64,000 nt of DNA from Rhodobacterales bacterium (lineage in GTDB: Bacteria; Pseudomonadota; Alphaproteobacteria; Rhodobacterales; Rhodobacteraceae): positions 145,166 through 209,165 of the forward strand of contig JAPLPE010000020.1 in the NCBI GenBank assembly GCA_026400355.1, written 5' to 3'. Under the pieces are notes generated by a model, which saw nothing but the letters and a program-made list of their open reading frames with translations, was not told where the DNA came from and ran no database searches. Shown here in pieces: positions 1 through 7,947 of this stretch. Position numbers and translations under genes: made by a program. The first letter of the stretch is position 1, and each line of letters opens with the position of its first letter.

Positions 1-1
1 G

Positions 2-268
2 GCGCTGAGCCACCCGATCACCGCTCAAGTGCCGCCCGACTGGCCCGATCTCCTCGGCTACAACTGCGTCACCGCCAAACCGGGGGCGACCGTCATCACG
101 ACCGTAGGCGACGATCCCCTGTTGGTCGCGGGGACCTATGGCAAGGGCAGGGCAATTGCCTTCACCTCCGACTGCGGCCCCCACTGGGCGCCCCCGCCGT
201 TTGTGGACTGGGCGGGCTACGATCCCCTCTGGCAGGGCATCGTCAACTGGGCCGCTGGCCGCACATGA
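2..268 (+). CDS. C-terminal part of a glutamine-amidotransferase-like (ThuA/PF07090-type) protein, cut by the window edge
   Basis: An open frame enters from the left edge and ends at a TGA, giving 89 codons. The end carries GTYGKGRAIAFTSDCGPHW followed by a W-x-G-Y-x-P-L-W-x-G-I-V-N-W tail. This closing strand-loop pattern is typical of cytoplasmic class-I-amidotransferase-like proteins (PF07090) and related ThuA-like folds, where the last residues describe restoring a functional active-site pocket. The catalytic part is outside the window, so activity cannot be judged. The stop overlaps the ATG of the next gene (ATGA), so the two were one operon. Family assignment is from memory of the motif and is moderate. 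Confidence 0.55.
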   Translation, partial: ALSHPITAQVPPDWPDLLGYNCVTAKPGATVITTVGDDPLLVAGTYGKGRAIAFTSDCGPHWAPPPFVDWAGYDPLWQGIVNWAAGRT

Positions 269-846
269 CAAAGGTCAGCCAACCGCCCGACCCCTGGGCC
301 CGCACCACCACCGAAAACGGATTTGCGGCTGATGAGGTTATCAGCGCGCTTCAGAAATCCATCCGGCGCGGCCTTCTGGAAAATGCGATCCTCCTCGCCT
401 GAGAGATGTTCCTCACCTCGCCCAAGATGGAGGAAAAGCTCTGGTCCCGCCTCACCGTTATCGCGGTCGAGGATGTGGGCCTCGGCAATCCTCAGGCGCC
501 GATGCTGATCGAAACCCTTTACCAGCAGCACCACCGCTACGCCCGACTGCTCGGCGACCGTTTCCTCTTTGCCGCCCACGCCATCCGCGTCCTCGCCACC
601 TCGCCCAAGGAACGGGTCAGCGATGATCTTGTGAACTGGGCCAAACATGCGACCGCCATGGGCGAGGCGCGGCCCGAGATCATCGACGCCGCCCGCGACA
701 TGCACACGGCAAGCGGTCAGGCCATGGGTCGTGGCTACCGCTTCTTCATGGAAGAAGCCTCGCGTGTTTCGCCAGTGTCCAACACCAACGACCCGAAATG
801 GCGCGACTGGATCATCGCCGCGCTTGATACGGGCAAACTGACGTGA
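265..846 (+). pseudogene. MgsA/RarA C-terminal-domain-like protein with an in-frame TGA
   Basis: From ATG 265 the frame reads MTKVSQPPDP..., then ALQKSIRRGLLENAILLA, hits TGA at 400-402, and continues in the same frame to 846 with VIAVEDVGLGNP and a helical C-terminus. The pattern 'ALQKSIRRG...A...R...VIAVEDVGLGNP' resembles the C-terminal clamp-loader-like domain of RarA/MgsA-type AAA+ ATPases, here without an ATPase part. The full frame would be 193 codons. A restart is possible at ATG 406, only two codons after the stop, giving 146 residues without the first helix. A single TGG-to-TGA change would explain the break. Family assignment is moderate; the in-frame stop is directly visible. Confidence 0.5.
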
Positions 847-894
847 TCGCACATAGCTTGGGTTTCACCCGCTCTACGCACCTCTTCCCCCGCG

Positions 895-2822
895 ATGCCG
901 CCCGATCACAATCGTAGGGCGGGGTCCTCTCCGACACGCCCCTTGCCCAAGGCTTACCTCATCTCCCTCCCCGCGGACCTCATCCTCAACGCCGCTGACG
1001 AAGTCACGATCCGCCAGAACCTCACCCTCGTGGCGCTGGGCAAGCGCCCTGCCGAACGCGCCATCCGTGTGGGCCGGGTCTTTGCCGCCTATGCGCGCGC
1101 ATGGCTTCCCGACCACGAGATCGTCACGTCGGGTCGTCGCATCGCCTATGTCGGCCCTGCGGGCACCTACCGGGGCGAGGTGGCTGAATGTGTCCACTAC
1201 CCCAACCTCTCCGCCGTCCCAGGCTTCGGTGAGGTTCACAAGCACATCTAATCCACCCACCTCACCCCGGAATACGAGGCCGCCCTCGTCCTGCCGCGCG
1301 GCAATAACTGGACCTGCGAGGCGAGCCATGAATTCGGTAACGTCAACTCCGCCCGCAACACCGACTTCTGGCAAAAGGCCCGCCTCGCAGGATCACCGCT
1401 CAAGGTCTTCATCCAGCCCGGTTCGGCCGTGCCCCCAGCGCATGGGAACAGAGCGGCGGCCATCATGACCACGCCATCATGCGCGAAACCTTCGCCAGCG
1501 ACCTCTCGGTCACCAGCCTTGACGAGGTGATGGACTGGCCCTCGGTCTGGGACCCCACGAACCCCGGCTATGCCCGCATGTGGGCCATCATCCGTGCCAA
1601 GCTGGAAAGCCGGGGCGTGATCGAATTCCAGGGCTCTGGCCTGACCGACCCGCATGATATCTCGGCTTTCACCGCTGCAGGCCTTTCTGCCGATCACGAA
1701 GTCTGGTCGGCGGGCGAGGCCTGGGACCGCCTCATGCGCGGCATCTTCACCGAACTGCGCCCGTTTTCCCATGACATGGTGATCCCCGGCCTGATCGAAC
1801 GCGGGCTGAAGGACTGGTCCAGCGTCGCCTTCACGACGGACGACCGCAGCGCCACCGAAACGATCGAACTCGGCGCGTCAGATCACAATATCCGCCACGC
1901 GATCCACGATCGGCTAGACGCCGAAACCGCGATCCAATGCGCCACGATCAACCCCGCTCGCCACATGCGGATCGAACATCTCGTGGGCGCGCTTTCGCCC
2001 GGCCGCTATGCCGATATCGTGCTCTTGGAGGACGTGCCCTCGGTCGCGATCGCCCATGTCTGGGCCGACGGCCAGCTTGTGGCCACGGCCCGGACCTACA
2101 CCGGTCCCTTGCCCCGCATCGACTGGCCCGACTGGGCGGCCAAGACCATGAACATCAGCCGCACCCTGACGCCTGCCGATTTCGCCATCCCCGCCGCTCC
2201 CGGTCGCATGACGATGGAAGCGGCTGTCCAGCGCCCCTTCCACTGGCAGGACGACTACATGACCCGCACCCTTCCGGTGGCCGATGGTCTGGTCCAGCGC
2301 GACCCCGCGCAACTGATCACCAAATGGGCCGTCATCGACCGCTATCGCGGCGACGGCGCGGTGGCAAAGATGTTCTGGGCAGGTTGCGGCCCGACTGATC
2401 CCGACACGGCATTCGCCTGCTCGGTCGCCCATGACAGCCACAACGTCTGGTCAGTGGGGTCCTCCGACGCCGCCATGGCCATGGCTGTCAACCGCCTGCA
2501 AGGGATCGGCGGCGGCTGGGTACTTGTCCACCGGGGCACCATCACTGCCGAAGTCCATCTCGAAATCGGCGGCCTGATGACCGCCCGCCTGGCCGAAGCG
2601 CTTGATGCCGAAATGCAGGCCCTCCACACCGCGGCCGCTCGCGTCGACTGGATCTTCGAATGCTCTGACTTGACCCTCTGGAAACCCGGCTTCCCCGAAT
2701 TCCTCAAGTTCGCAACCCTCACCTGCTCCCCCTGGCGCTGGGTCCTCGTCGCCCCCTCACCCCTCTGCCCCGAGGGCTTCGTCAACGTCGCCACAGGAGA
2801 GCAGCGGCCTGTGGTCTGGTAG
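895..2822 (+). pseudogene. Adenine-deaminase-like amidohydrolase, broken by a nonsense codon and a frameshift
   Basis: Three collinear pieces together cover an adenine-deaminase-type protein of about 640 residues. Piece one (895-1251) has the N-terminal beta domain and AVPGFGEVHKHI with the metal-binding H-x-H, and stops at TAA 1249-1251 where a Glu (GAA) would be expected. The frame continues (LTPEYEAALVLPRG, ASHEFGNVN) to about 1435, where a run of five C appears one base short. Reading then moves to frame 3 (SAWEQSGGHHDHAIMRETFA) and runs to 2822 with the adenine-deaminase C-terminal domain (PLCPEGFVNVATGE). The family would convert adenine to hypoxanthine or act on a related purine. Two independent lesions argue for a pseudogene, though the homopolymer slip could be a sequencing error. 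Confidence 0.75.
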
Positions 2823-2950
2823 GTGTTCCATCCCGGATGATCACATAGACCCTCGCCGTTCAGCCCTGTTCATGGCAAGATCGATCCTCCTTGAGGTTCG
2901 GGAGGAGGTGCGAGCATATTGATCACTCTGCACAAGCAGGCGACGAGCGA

Positions 2951-2983
2951 GCCATTGTCCGCCATTGGTCCGAGGACAATGGC
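2951..2983 (-). repeat. 33-bp structured dispersed element, copy 1 (inside the IS481 remnant)
   Basis: On the plus strand GCCATTGTCC (2951-2960) and GGACAATGGC (2974-2983) are perfect inverted repeats around a 13-nt centre. Read on the minus strand it aligns over exactly 33 bases with copies at 20624-20656 and 40908-40940 (26-27 identities). It lies between the LHKQAT and PKIRAAIQ parts of the transposase remnant and shifts its frame, which suggests insertion. Confidence 0.65.
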
Positions 2984-3168
2984 GAGGGCCGAAGATCCGG
3001 GCCGCAATCCAGGCGAGCCCGGACCCGGCATGGATGGTGGCCGAGCGTTACGGCATCAGCGAGCAGACGGTCTGGAAGTGGCGGGGTCGCGACGACGTTC
3101 ACGGCCAGAGCCACACGCCGCACCGCTTGCAGACGACGTTGACCCCGGCGCAGGGTTCGAGCTTGAAG

Positions 3169-3191
3169 CGATCGATCCAGTGGATCGATCG
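3169..3191. repeat. Perfect 23-bp palindrome inside the IS481 remnant
   Basis: CGATCGATCC, AGT, GGATCGATCG: a perfect 10-bp stem with a 3-nt loop. It falls where the transposase reading frame jumps between LTPAQ and the LLLPLDELL segment, so it looks like extra sequence in the gene. Confidence 0.6.
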
Positions 3192-3272
3192 TAGCAAAGA
3201 ACGTCGTGGTCGCGCTGTGCAAGGCGCTTCTACTGCCGCTTGACGAACTGCTTGCCGTGGTGCGCGAGTTCC

Positions 3273-3665
3273 TCAATCCACCTTTGCCGCTGTCACCTCG
3301 ACCTCGACCACAAACTCGGGCCGGGTAAACCCCGAGACGATCACCAAGGTGGAGGCCGGCAACCGTTCCACCCCCGCCAGCCATTCATCCCGCGCGGCCA
3401 TGTAGCCCGCCATGTGGCTGCGGTCGGTGACAAAGGCGTTGATGCGGATCACATCCTCTGGCTCCATGCCGCCTTCGACAAGAATCGCTGTGCAGGACGC
3501 AAAGCAGATCCGCGCCTGCTCCAAGGCGCCGTCAGGCACCGAGTCATCGGCAGCAATACCAAGCTGCCCCGAACTCACCACCAGCCGCGCCCCGGCAGGC
3601 ACCTCGACCCCGTGGGCATAGCGGGCAAAGGGTTTCCGGATCTGCGGCGGAAACAAGGATTTCAT
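3273..3665 (-). CDS. RidA/YjgF/YER057c/UK114-family protein
   Basis: This 130-residue protein has the length and trimeric chorismate-mutase-like fold signatures of the Rid family: LVVSSGQLGIAADDSVP, then QARICFASCTAILVEGGM and VIRINAFVTDRSHMAGYMAARDEW. True RidA deaminates reactive imine/enamine intermediates using an arginine in an 'R-S-x-V-x-V-x-x-L-P' segment. Here that segment reads PASTLVIVSGF, so the arginine is not in place and classical imine hydrolase activity is doubtful. Rid-family proteins often sit in amine, pyrimidine or amino-acid catabolic clusters, which fits the deaminase genes on both sides. It is on the opposite strand, and its last codons abut the IS481 remnant. Confidence 0.85.
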   Translation of the reverse strand: MKSLFPPQIRKPFARYAHGVEVPAGARLVVSSGQLGIAADDSVPDGALEQARICFASCTAILVEGGMEPEDVIRINAFVTDRSHMAGYMAARDEWLAGVERLPASTLVIVSGFTRPEFVVEVEVTAAKVD

Positions 3666-3907
3666 CGGCTTACCTCTCGTCAGTTGCTATCCACGTCCTC
3701 TTGCCAGCAACGGGCCCTCCGGCCGCAAGGGCGCGGGCCCTTCAGACCATCTCAGGCCAGTCTCGCTCAGGGCTTGCACAGATGACTAGCCACATGCTGA
3801 TTTTTCATGCAAGTTTTACCCTGATGGCGTGTTGCCCGCTGCCACGCCTCGTCCGTCACGACCGTGCTTCTATGCTCATTCGCAGAAACCATCCTTTAGG
3901 GGACACC

Positions 3908-4918
3908 ATGACAACGCGCCTGACTGCCAAGATTGCTGCCTCGACCGTCCTGACCTCGGTGCTGGCTCTGCCTGCGCTGGCTGAAAACATTCCTGTCACC
4001 TATGGCACCAACTGGGTCGCCCAGGCCGAACATGGCGGTTTTTATCAGGCCGTGGCCGATGGCACCTATGCCGAATGTGGTCTGGACGTGACCATCGTCC
4101 CGGGCGGCCCGCAAGTGAACAACGCGGCCCTGCTGCTGGCAGGCCGCATCGACTTCTACATGGGCGGGACCGTCGACGGTTTCTTTGCCGTGCAGGAAGG
4201 TCTGCCGCTCGTCAACGTGGCCGCCATGTTTCAGAAGGACCCTCAGATCCTTCTGACCCATCCGGGCACCGCCGCAACCTTTTCCGATATCCAGAAACTG
4301 CCGACGATCCTGATCTCGGACGGTGGCTATGCCGGCTTCTACCAATGGATGATGTCCGCCTACGGCTTTACCGAAGAACAGCGCGTCCCCTACACCTTCA
4401 ACGCCGCCCCCTTCATCGCCGATCCGCAGTCAGCCATGCAGGGGTATCTCTCTTCCGAACCCGCCGTGGTCGAAAAGGAAGGCGGATTCACCCCCGACGT
4501 CTGGCTGCTGGCTGACGCGGGCTACACCTCTTATTCGACCACGATACAGACGCTCGCCGACACCGTCGCCAACAAGCCCGACATCGTGCAATGCTTTGTC
4601 GATGGCTCGATCAAGGGCTGGTACAACTACATCTACAACGACAATACCGCTGCCAATGCGCTCATCATGGCCGACAACCCGGACATGACACAGGAACTGA
4701 TCGACTATGCCATCGACAAGATGAAGGCATACGGCATCGTTGACTCAGGCGACACGCTGACGTTGGGCGTGGGTGCGATGACCGACGAACGCATGGCCGA
4801 CTTCTATACCAAGATGGTGGCATCCGGCCTGATCCCCGACGGACTGGACATCAAGGCCTCCTACACGACACAGTTCATCAACAAGGGCGTCGGATTGGAC
4901 CTCAAGCCTGCTCAGTAA
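3908..4918 (+). CDS. NMT1/THI5-type ABC transporter substrate-binding protein
   Basis: From ATG 3908 (preceded by AGGGGACACC) the product is 336 residues with a clear Sec signal peptide, residues 1-25 ending LALPALA. An earlier in-frame start at 3701 would bury the signal peptide and is rejected. The mature part has the NMT1/THI5 pattern: VTYGTNWVAQAEHGGFYQAV, a G-L-D-V-T-I-V-P-G-G-P strand, then AGRIDFYMGGTVDGFFAVQEG. This periplasmic family delivers pyrimidines, sulfonates, nitrate or similar small molecules to SsuBC/TauBC-type transporters. It heads a tight operon with an ABC ATPase, a permease, a cytosine-deaminase-like enzyme and an FAD oxidoreductase, so a nitrogen heterocycle is the best guess for the ligand. 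Confidence 0.88.
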   Translation: MTTRLTAKIAASTVLTSVLALPALAENIPVTYGTNWVAQAEHGGFYQAVADGTYAECGLDVTIVPGGPQVNNAALLLAGRIDFYMGGTVDGFFAVQEGLPLVNVAAMFQKDPQILLTHPGTAATFSDIQKLPTILISDGGYAGFYQWMMSAYGFTEEQRVPYTFNAAPFIADPQSAMQGYLSSEPAVVEKEGGFTPDVWLLADAGYTSYSTTIQTLADTVANKPDIVQCFVDGSIKGWYNYIYNDNTAANALIMADNPDMTQELIDYAIDKMKAYGIVDSGDTLTLGVGAMTDERMADFYTKMVASGLIPDGLDIKASYTTQFINKGVGLDLKPAQ

Positions 4919-4991
4919 GAACAGCGCAGAACAAGAACGACCACGGGCGCGGCAGGGCAACCTCACGCGCCCCTTCCGGTCAGGAAAGCCG

Positions 4992-5807
4992 ATGAGCACG
5001 ACCACCCGCCCGATCAAGCCCCTCGGTCAGCGGCCCCGCATCCTCCAGATGCAGGACGTCGACAAGACGTTCAACGGCTCGGTGGTCGCCCTGCGCCGTA
5101 TGGCGCTGTCGGTCAACGAGGGTGACTTCATCTCGCTCCTCGGCCCTTCGGGCTGCGGCAAATCCACGGCCCTTCGCCTGATTGCCGGCCTCATGCGCCC
5201 CACAGCGGGCCGTATCCTGTGGGAAGGCGGTCAAGGGGCGGATGATCTTGGCGTCGTGTTTCAGGAACCGACCCTGATGCCCTGGGCCACGGTGGCTCAT
5301 AATGTGTATCTGCCCTTTCGCTTGCGCGGCGACCGCTTTGCCAAGGTCAGCGATCGCATCCACGAAGTGCTCTCCCTTGTCGGCCTTGAGAAATTCGCCG
5401 ATAGCTATCCCCGCGAGCTTTCCGGCGGAATGAAGATGCGCGTCTCGATCGCCCGTGCGCTGGTCACGAACCCGCGCCTGATTCTGATGGACGAACCTTT
5501 TGCGGCGCTGGACGAAATCACCCGGCAGAAGCTTAACAACGATCTCCTGTCGCTCAAGGCGGCCACGGGCTGTACCGTTATATTCGTCACCCATTCCGTG
5601 TTTGAATCCGTATTCCTATCGGACCGAATCCTTGTCATGGCCCCGCGCCCCGGTCGCGTGGTCAAGGAAATCACCATCGACGAGCCCTATCCCCGCGACC
5701 TCGCCTTCCGCACCTCGCCCGAATACGCAGCCCATGCCCGCGCCACATCCGACGCACTCATGTCCGCCATGGGCGGCACCCTGATGGAGGTTGAGTCCCA
5801 CGCATGA
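4992..5807 (+). CDS. ABC transporter ATP-binding protein (SsuB/TauB/NrtD type)
   Basis: The 271-residue nucleotide-binding subunit powers import with the binding protein and permease on either side. Walker [10 protein letters not shown] is at residues 51-59, the Q-loop is VVFQEPTLMPW, the signature LSGGMKMR is at 143-150, Walker B LILMDEP at 163-169, followed by a D-loop AALDE and the switch histidine in VTHSV. The M-K-M variant after LSGG is usual in SsuB/TauB-like subunits. It begins 73 bases after the binding-protein stop, and its stop overlaps the permease ATG (ATGA), implying translational coupling. Confidence 0.93.
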   Translation: MSTTTRPIKPLGQRPRILQMQDVDKTFNGSVVALRRMALSVNEGDFISLLGPSGCGKSTALRLIAGLMRPTAGRILWEGGQGADDLGVVFQEPTLMPWATVAHNVYLPFRLRGDRFAKVSDRIHEVLSLVGLEKFADSYPRELSGGMKMRVSIARALVTNPRLILMDEPFAALDEITRQKLNNDLLSLKAATGCTVIFVTHSVFESVFLSDRILVMAPRPGRVVKEITIDEPYPRDLAFRTSPEYAAHARATSDALMSAMGGTLMEVESHA

Positions 5808-6673
5808 CCATCACCGACACCCGCACGCCTGCCCTGGAAGCCCAGCCGCTATATGACGAGGACGAAGCCCGCCATGCCCGGTCCCAGCGGATCGAAAGCG
5901 TTGCCAGATGGCTTCTCCCGATCATCGTGGTCACCTTGTCGATCTGGGGCTGGTCCTACCTTGTCCGCGTGAACGAGATTCCGCATTACATCCTGCCCGG
6001 CCCCGGCCTTGTCCTGCAGACCCTGATCGAGGATTGGTCGATCCTCGCCGGTTCAGCCCTCGTGACGCTTCAGATCACGCTGATGGCGCTCGCCGTGGCC
6101 ATAATCGGCGGTGTCGGCCTTGCGATTCTTTTCAACCAAAGCCGCTTTGCCGAAATGTGCTTCTTTCCCTATGCGGTGATCCTGCAGGTGACGCCAATCG
6201 TCTCGGTCGCGCCGCTCATCTTCATCTATGTGGAAAGCAAGTTCGTCGCACTGCTCCTTTGCGCCTGGATTGTGGCGTTTTTTCCGATCCTTGCCAACAC
6301 GACCCTTGGCCTCAAATCTGCCGACCATAACCTGCGCGACCTGATGACGATTTACCGCGCCACGCGCTGGCAACGGCTGATCCACCTGCAACTCCCCTCG
6401 GCGCTGCCCTATTTCCTTGGCGGCCTGCGCATCGCGGGGGGCCTTGCGCTGATCGGGGCCATCGTCGCGGAATATGTCGCGGGCACTGGTGGAGTGGGTT
6501 CAGGCCTTGCCTTCCGCATTCTTGAGGCGGGCTACCGGCTCAACATCCCCCGCATGTTCGCGGCACTTCTTCTGATCGCCGTGATGGGCGTCATCATCTT
6601 CATGTCCACGACGCTGATCAGCCACTTTCTTCTTCGCAAATGGCACGAAAGCGCCGTCAAACGGGAAACATGA
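5804..6673 (+). CDS. ABC transporter permease (SsuC/TauC/ThiX type)
   Basis: This 289-residue membrane protein has a charged N-terminus of about 35 residues and roughly six hydrophobic segments, starting with WLLPIIVVTLSIWGWSYLV. It has the binding-protein-dependent transport signature region: YRATRWQRLIHLQLPSALPY followed by FLGGLRIAGGLALIGAIVAEYVAG. It forms the inner-membrane channel for the ligand brought by the NMT1-type protein. Start overlaps the ATPase stop, and its own stop overlaps the start of the amidohydrolase (ATGA), so transporter and enzymes are co-translated. Confidence 0.92.
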   Translation: MTITDTRTPALEAQPLYDEDEARHARSQRIESVARWLLPIIVVTLSIWGWSYLVRVNEIPHYILPGPGLVLQTLIEDWSILAGSALVTLQITLMALAVAIIGGVGLAILFNQSRFAEMCFFPYAVILQVTPIVSVAPLIFIYVESKFVALLLCAWIVAFFPILANTTLGLKSADHNLRDLMTIYRATRWQRLIHLQLPSALPYFLGGLRIAGGLALIGAIVAEYVAGTGGVGSGLAFRILEAGYRLNIPRMFAALLLIAVMGVIIFMSTTLISHFLLRKWHESAVKRET

Positions 6674-7947
6674 TGGACTTTCTGACTCTGCCCGCCGTCC
6701 CGGCGCTGACGCTCGACAACGTCTCATGGCCCGCCTGTCTGACCGGGGGGGCAGGGGAGTTGACCTCGGGGTCGCTCACCATCGCCGATGGTAAGATCAG
6801 TGCGCCCGTGGAAGGCGCGACCCATGTCGACATGAAGGGCGCGATGGTCCTGCCCTGCTTTGTCGACATGCACACCCATCTCGACAAGGGCCATATCTGG
6901 CCCCGCGCGCCCAACCCGGATGGCACCTTCATGGGCGCGCTCACGGCCGTGGGCGCCGACAGCCGCACCCGTTGGAACGCCGCCGACGTGCGCGCCCGGA
7001 AGGAATTCGCACTGAAGGGTGCCTATGCCCACGGCACGCGGGCGATCCGCACCCATCTCGACAGCGCGTCACCCCAGGACGATATCAGCTTCGCCGTCTT
7101 CCGCGAGGTCCGCGCAGAATGGGCGGGCAGGATCGACCTGCAGGCGGCCTGCCTGATCGGTGCCGAACAATGCGACCCGAATGGCGCATTTGCCCATACC
7201 GCCGATGTGGTGGCGGAAAGCGGCGGCACCCTTGGTATGGTCACCTACCCTATGCCTGACATCGCCGACCGCATCCGCGCCTTCTTTGGCATGGCGACGG
7301 TACGTGGCCTGACCGCCGATTTCCATGTCGATGAAACGCTCGACACCTCCTCCAACACGCTCAAGCTTATTGCCGAGGCCGTGCTGGAAACCCGCTACGA
7401 CGCGCCTGTCGTCGTGGGCCATTGCTGTTCGGTGTCGGCCATGCACGAAACCGAAGCGCTCCAGACACTCGACCTTGTCGCCAAGGCCGGCCTGCATGTG
7501 GTCAGCTTGCCGATGTGCAACCTCTACCTGCAAGACCGGACCCCCGGCCGCACACCCCGGATGCGCGGCATCACGCTTGTCCACGAGATGAAGGCCCGCG
7601 GCATCAATGTCTCCTTCGCCTCTGACAACACCCGAGACCCGTTCTATGCCCATGGCGACCTCGACATGGTCGAGGTCCTGCGCGAGGCCACCCGGATCGG
7701 TCATCTGGATCATACCGGCCCCGACTGGGTGCATTCGATCCTGACCAACCCTGCCCGCGCCTGCGGCTTTGCAGCACCTTCCCTCTCCCCCGCTGCGCCT
7801 GCTGATCTGGTGATCTTCAAGGCCCGCACGTGGAACGAATTCTTTGCCCGCCCGCAATCCGACCGGATCGTGCTGCGGGGTGGCCAACAGATCACCCGTA
7901 CGCTGCCCGATTACGCCGAACTCGACCACCTGATGAGGACCGCATGA
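6670..7947 (+). CDS. Cytosine-deaminase-like (CodA-type) amidohydrolase
   Basis: From ATG 6670, which overlaps the permease stop, the product is 425 residues. It has the metal-dependent amidohydrolase architecture: composite beta domain, FVDMHTHLDKGHIW with H68/H70, a RTHLDS strand, FHVDETLD, VVGHCCSVSAM and ASDNTRDPF with the catalytic Asp. The stretch NLYLQDRTPG followed by RGITLVHEMKARGINVSF closely follows E. coli CodA (NIHLQGR...[20 protein letters not shown]). The family deaminates cytosine, isoguanine or related cyclic compounds. It is coupled to a dedicated importer and to an FAD oxidoreductase, so it probably performs a hydrolytic step on the imported heterocycle. The exact substrate cannot be read from sequence. 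Confidence 0.85.
   Translation: MMDFLTLPAVPALTLDNVSWPACLTGGAGELTSGSLTIADGKISAPVEGATHVDMKGAMVLPCFVDMHTHLDKGHIWPRAPNPDGTFMGALTAVGADSRTRWNAADVRARKEFALKGAYAHGTRAIRTHLDSASPQDDISFAVFREVRAEWAGRIDLQAACLIGAEQCDPNGAFAHTADVVAESGGTLGMVTYPMPDIADRIRAFFGMATVRGLTADFHVDETLDTSSNTLKLIAEAVLETRYDAPVVVGHCCSVSAMHETEALQTLDLVAKAGLHVVSLPMCNLYLQDRTPGRTPRMRGITLVHEMKARGINVSFASDNTRDPFYAHGDLDMVEVLREATRIGHLDHTGPDWVHSILTNPARACGFAAPSLSPAAPADLVIFKARTWNEFFARPQSDRIVLRGGQQITRTLPDYAELDHLMRTA

Larger units (their letters stand above)
2910..3280 (+). mobile_element. IS481-family transposase N-terminal remnant, interrupted twice
   Basis: Pieces of an IS481-type transposase N-terminus are readable in three frames: LHKQAT (from about 2928), then PKIRAAIQASPDPAWMVAER, YGISEQTVWKWRGRDDVHG and SHTPHRLQTTLTPAQ (2989-3156), then LLLPLDELLAVVREFLNP (about 3227-3280). 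The helix-turn-helix part is intact in sequence, but the DDE catalytic domain is missing entirely. Two short palindromic segments sit at the frame changes (2946-2988 and about 3157-3192), as if inserted. The right end runs into the 3' end of the RidA-family gene, sharing its stop-codon bases. The element cannot be active. No terminal inverted repeats or target duplications could be assigned. Confidence 0.75.

Noticed and set aside
3701..3907. Longer N-terminus for the NMT1-type binding protein
   Set aside because: It would place 69 residues before a perfect signal peptide; ATG 3908 has a better ribosome site.
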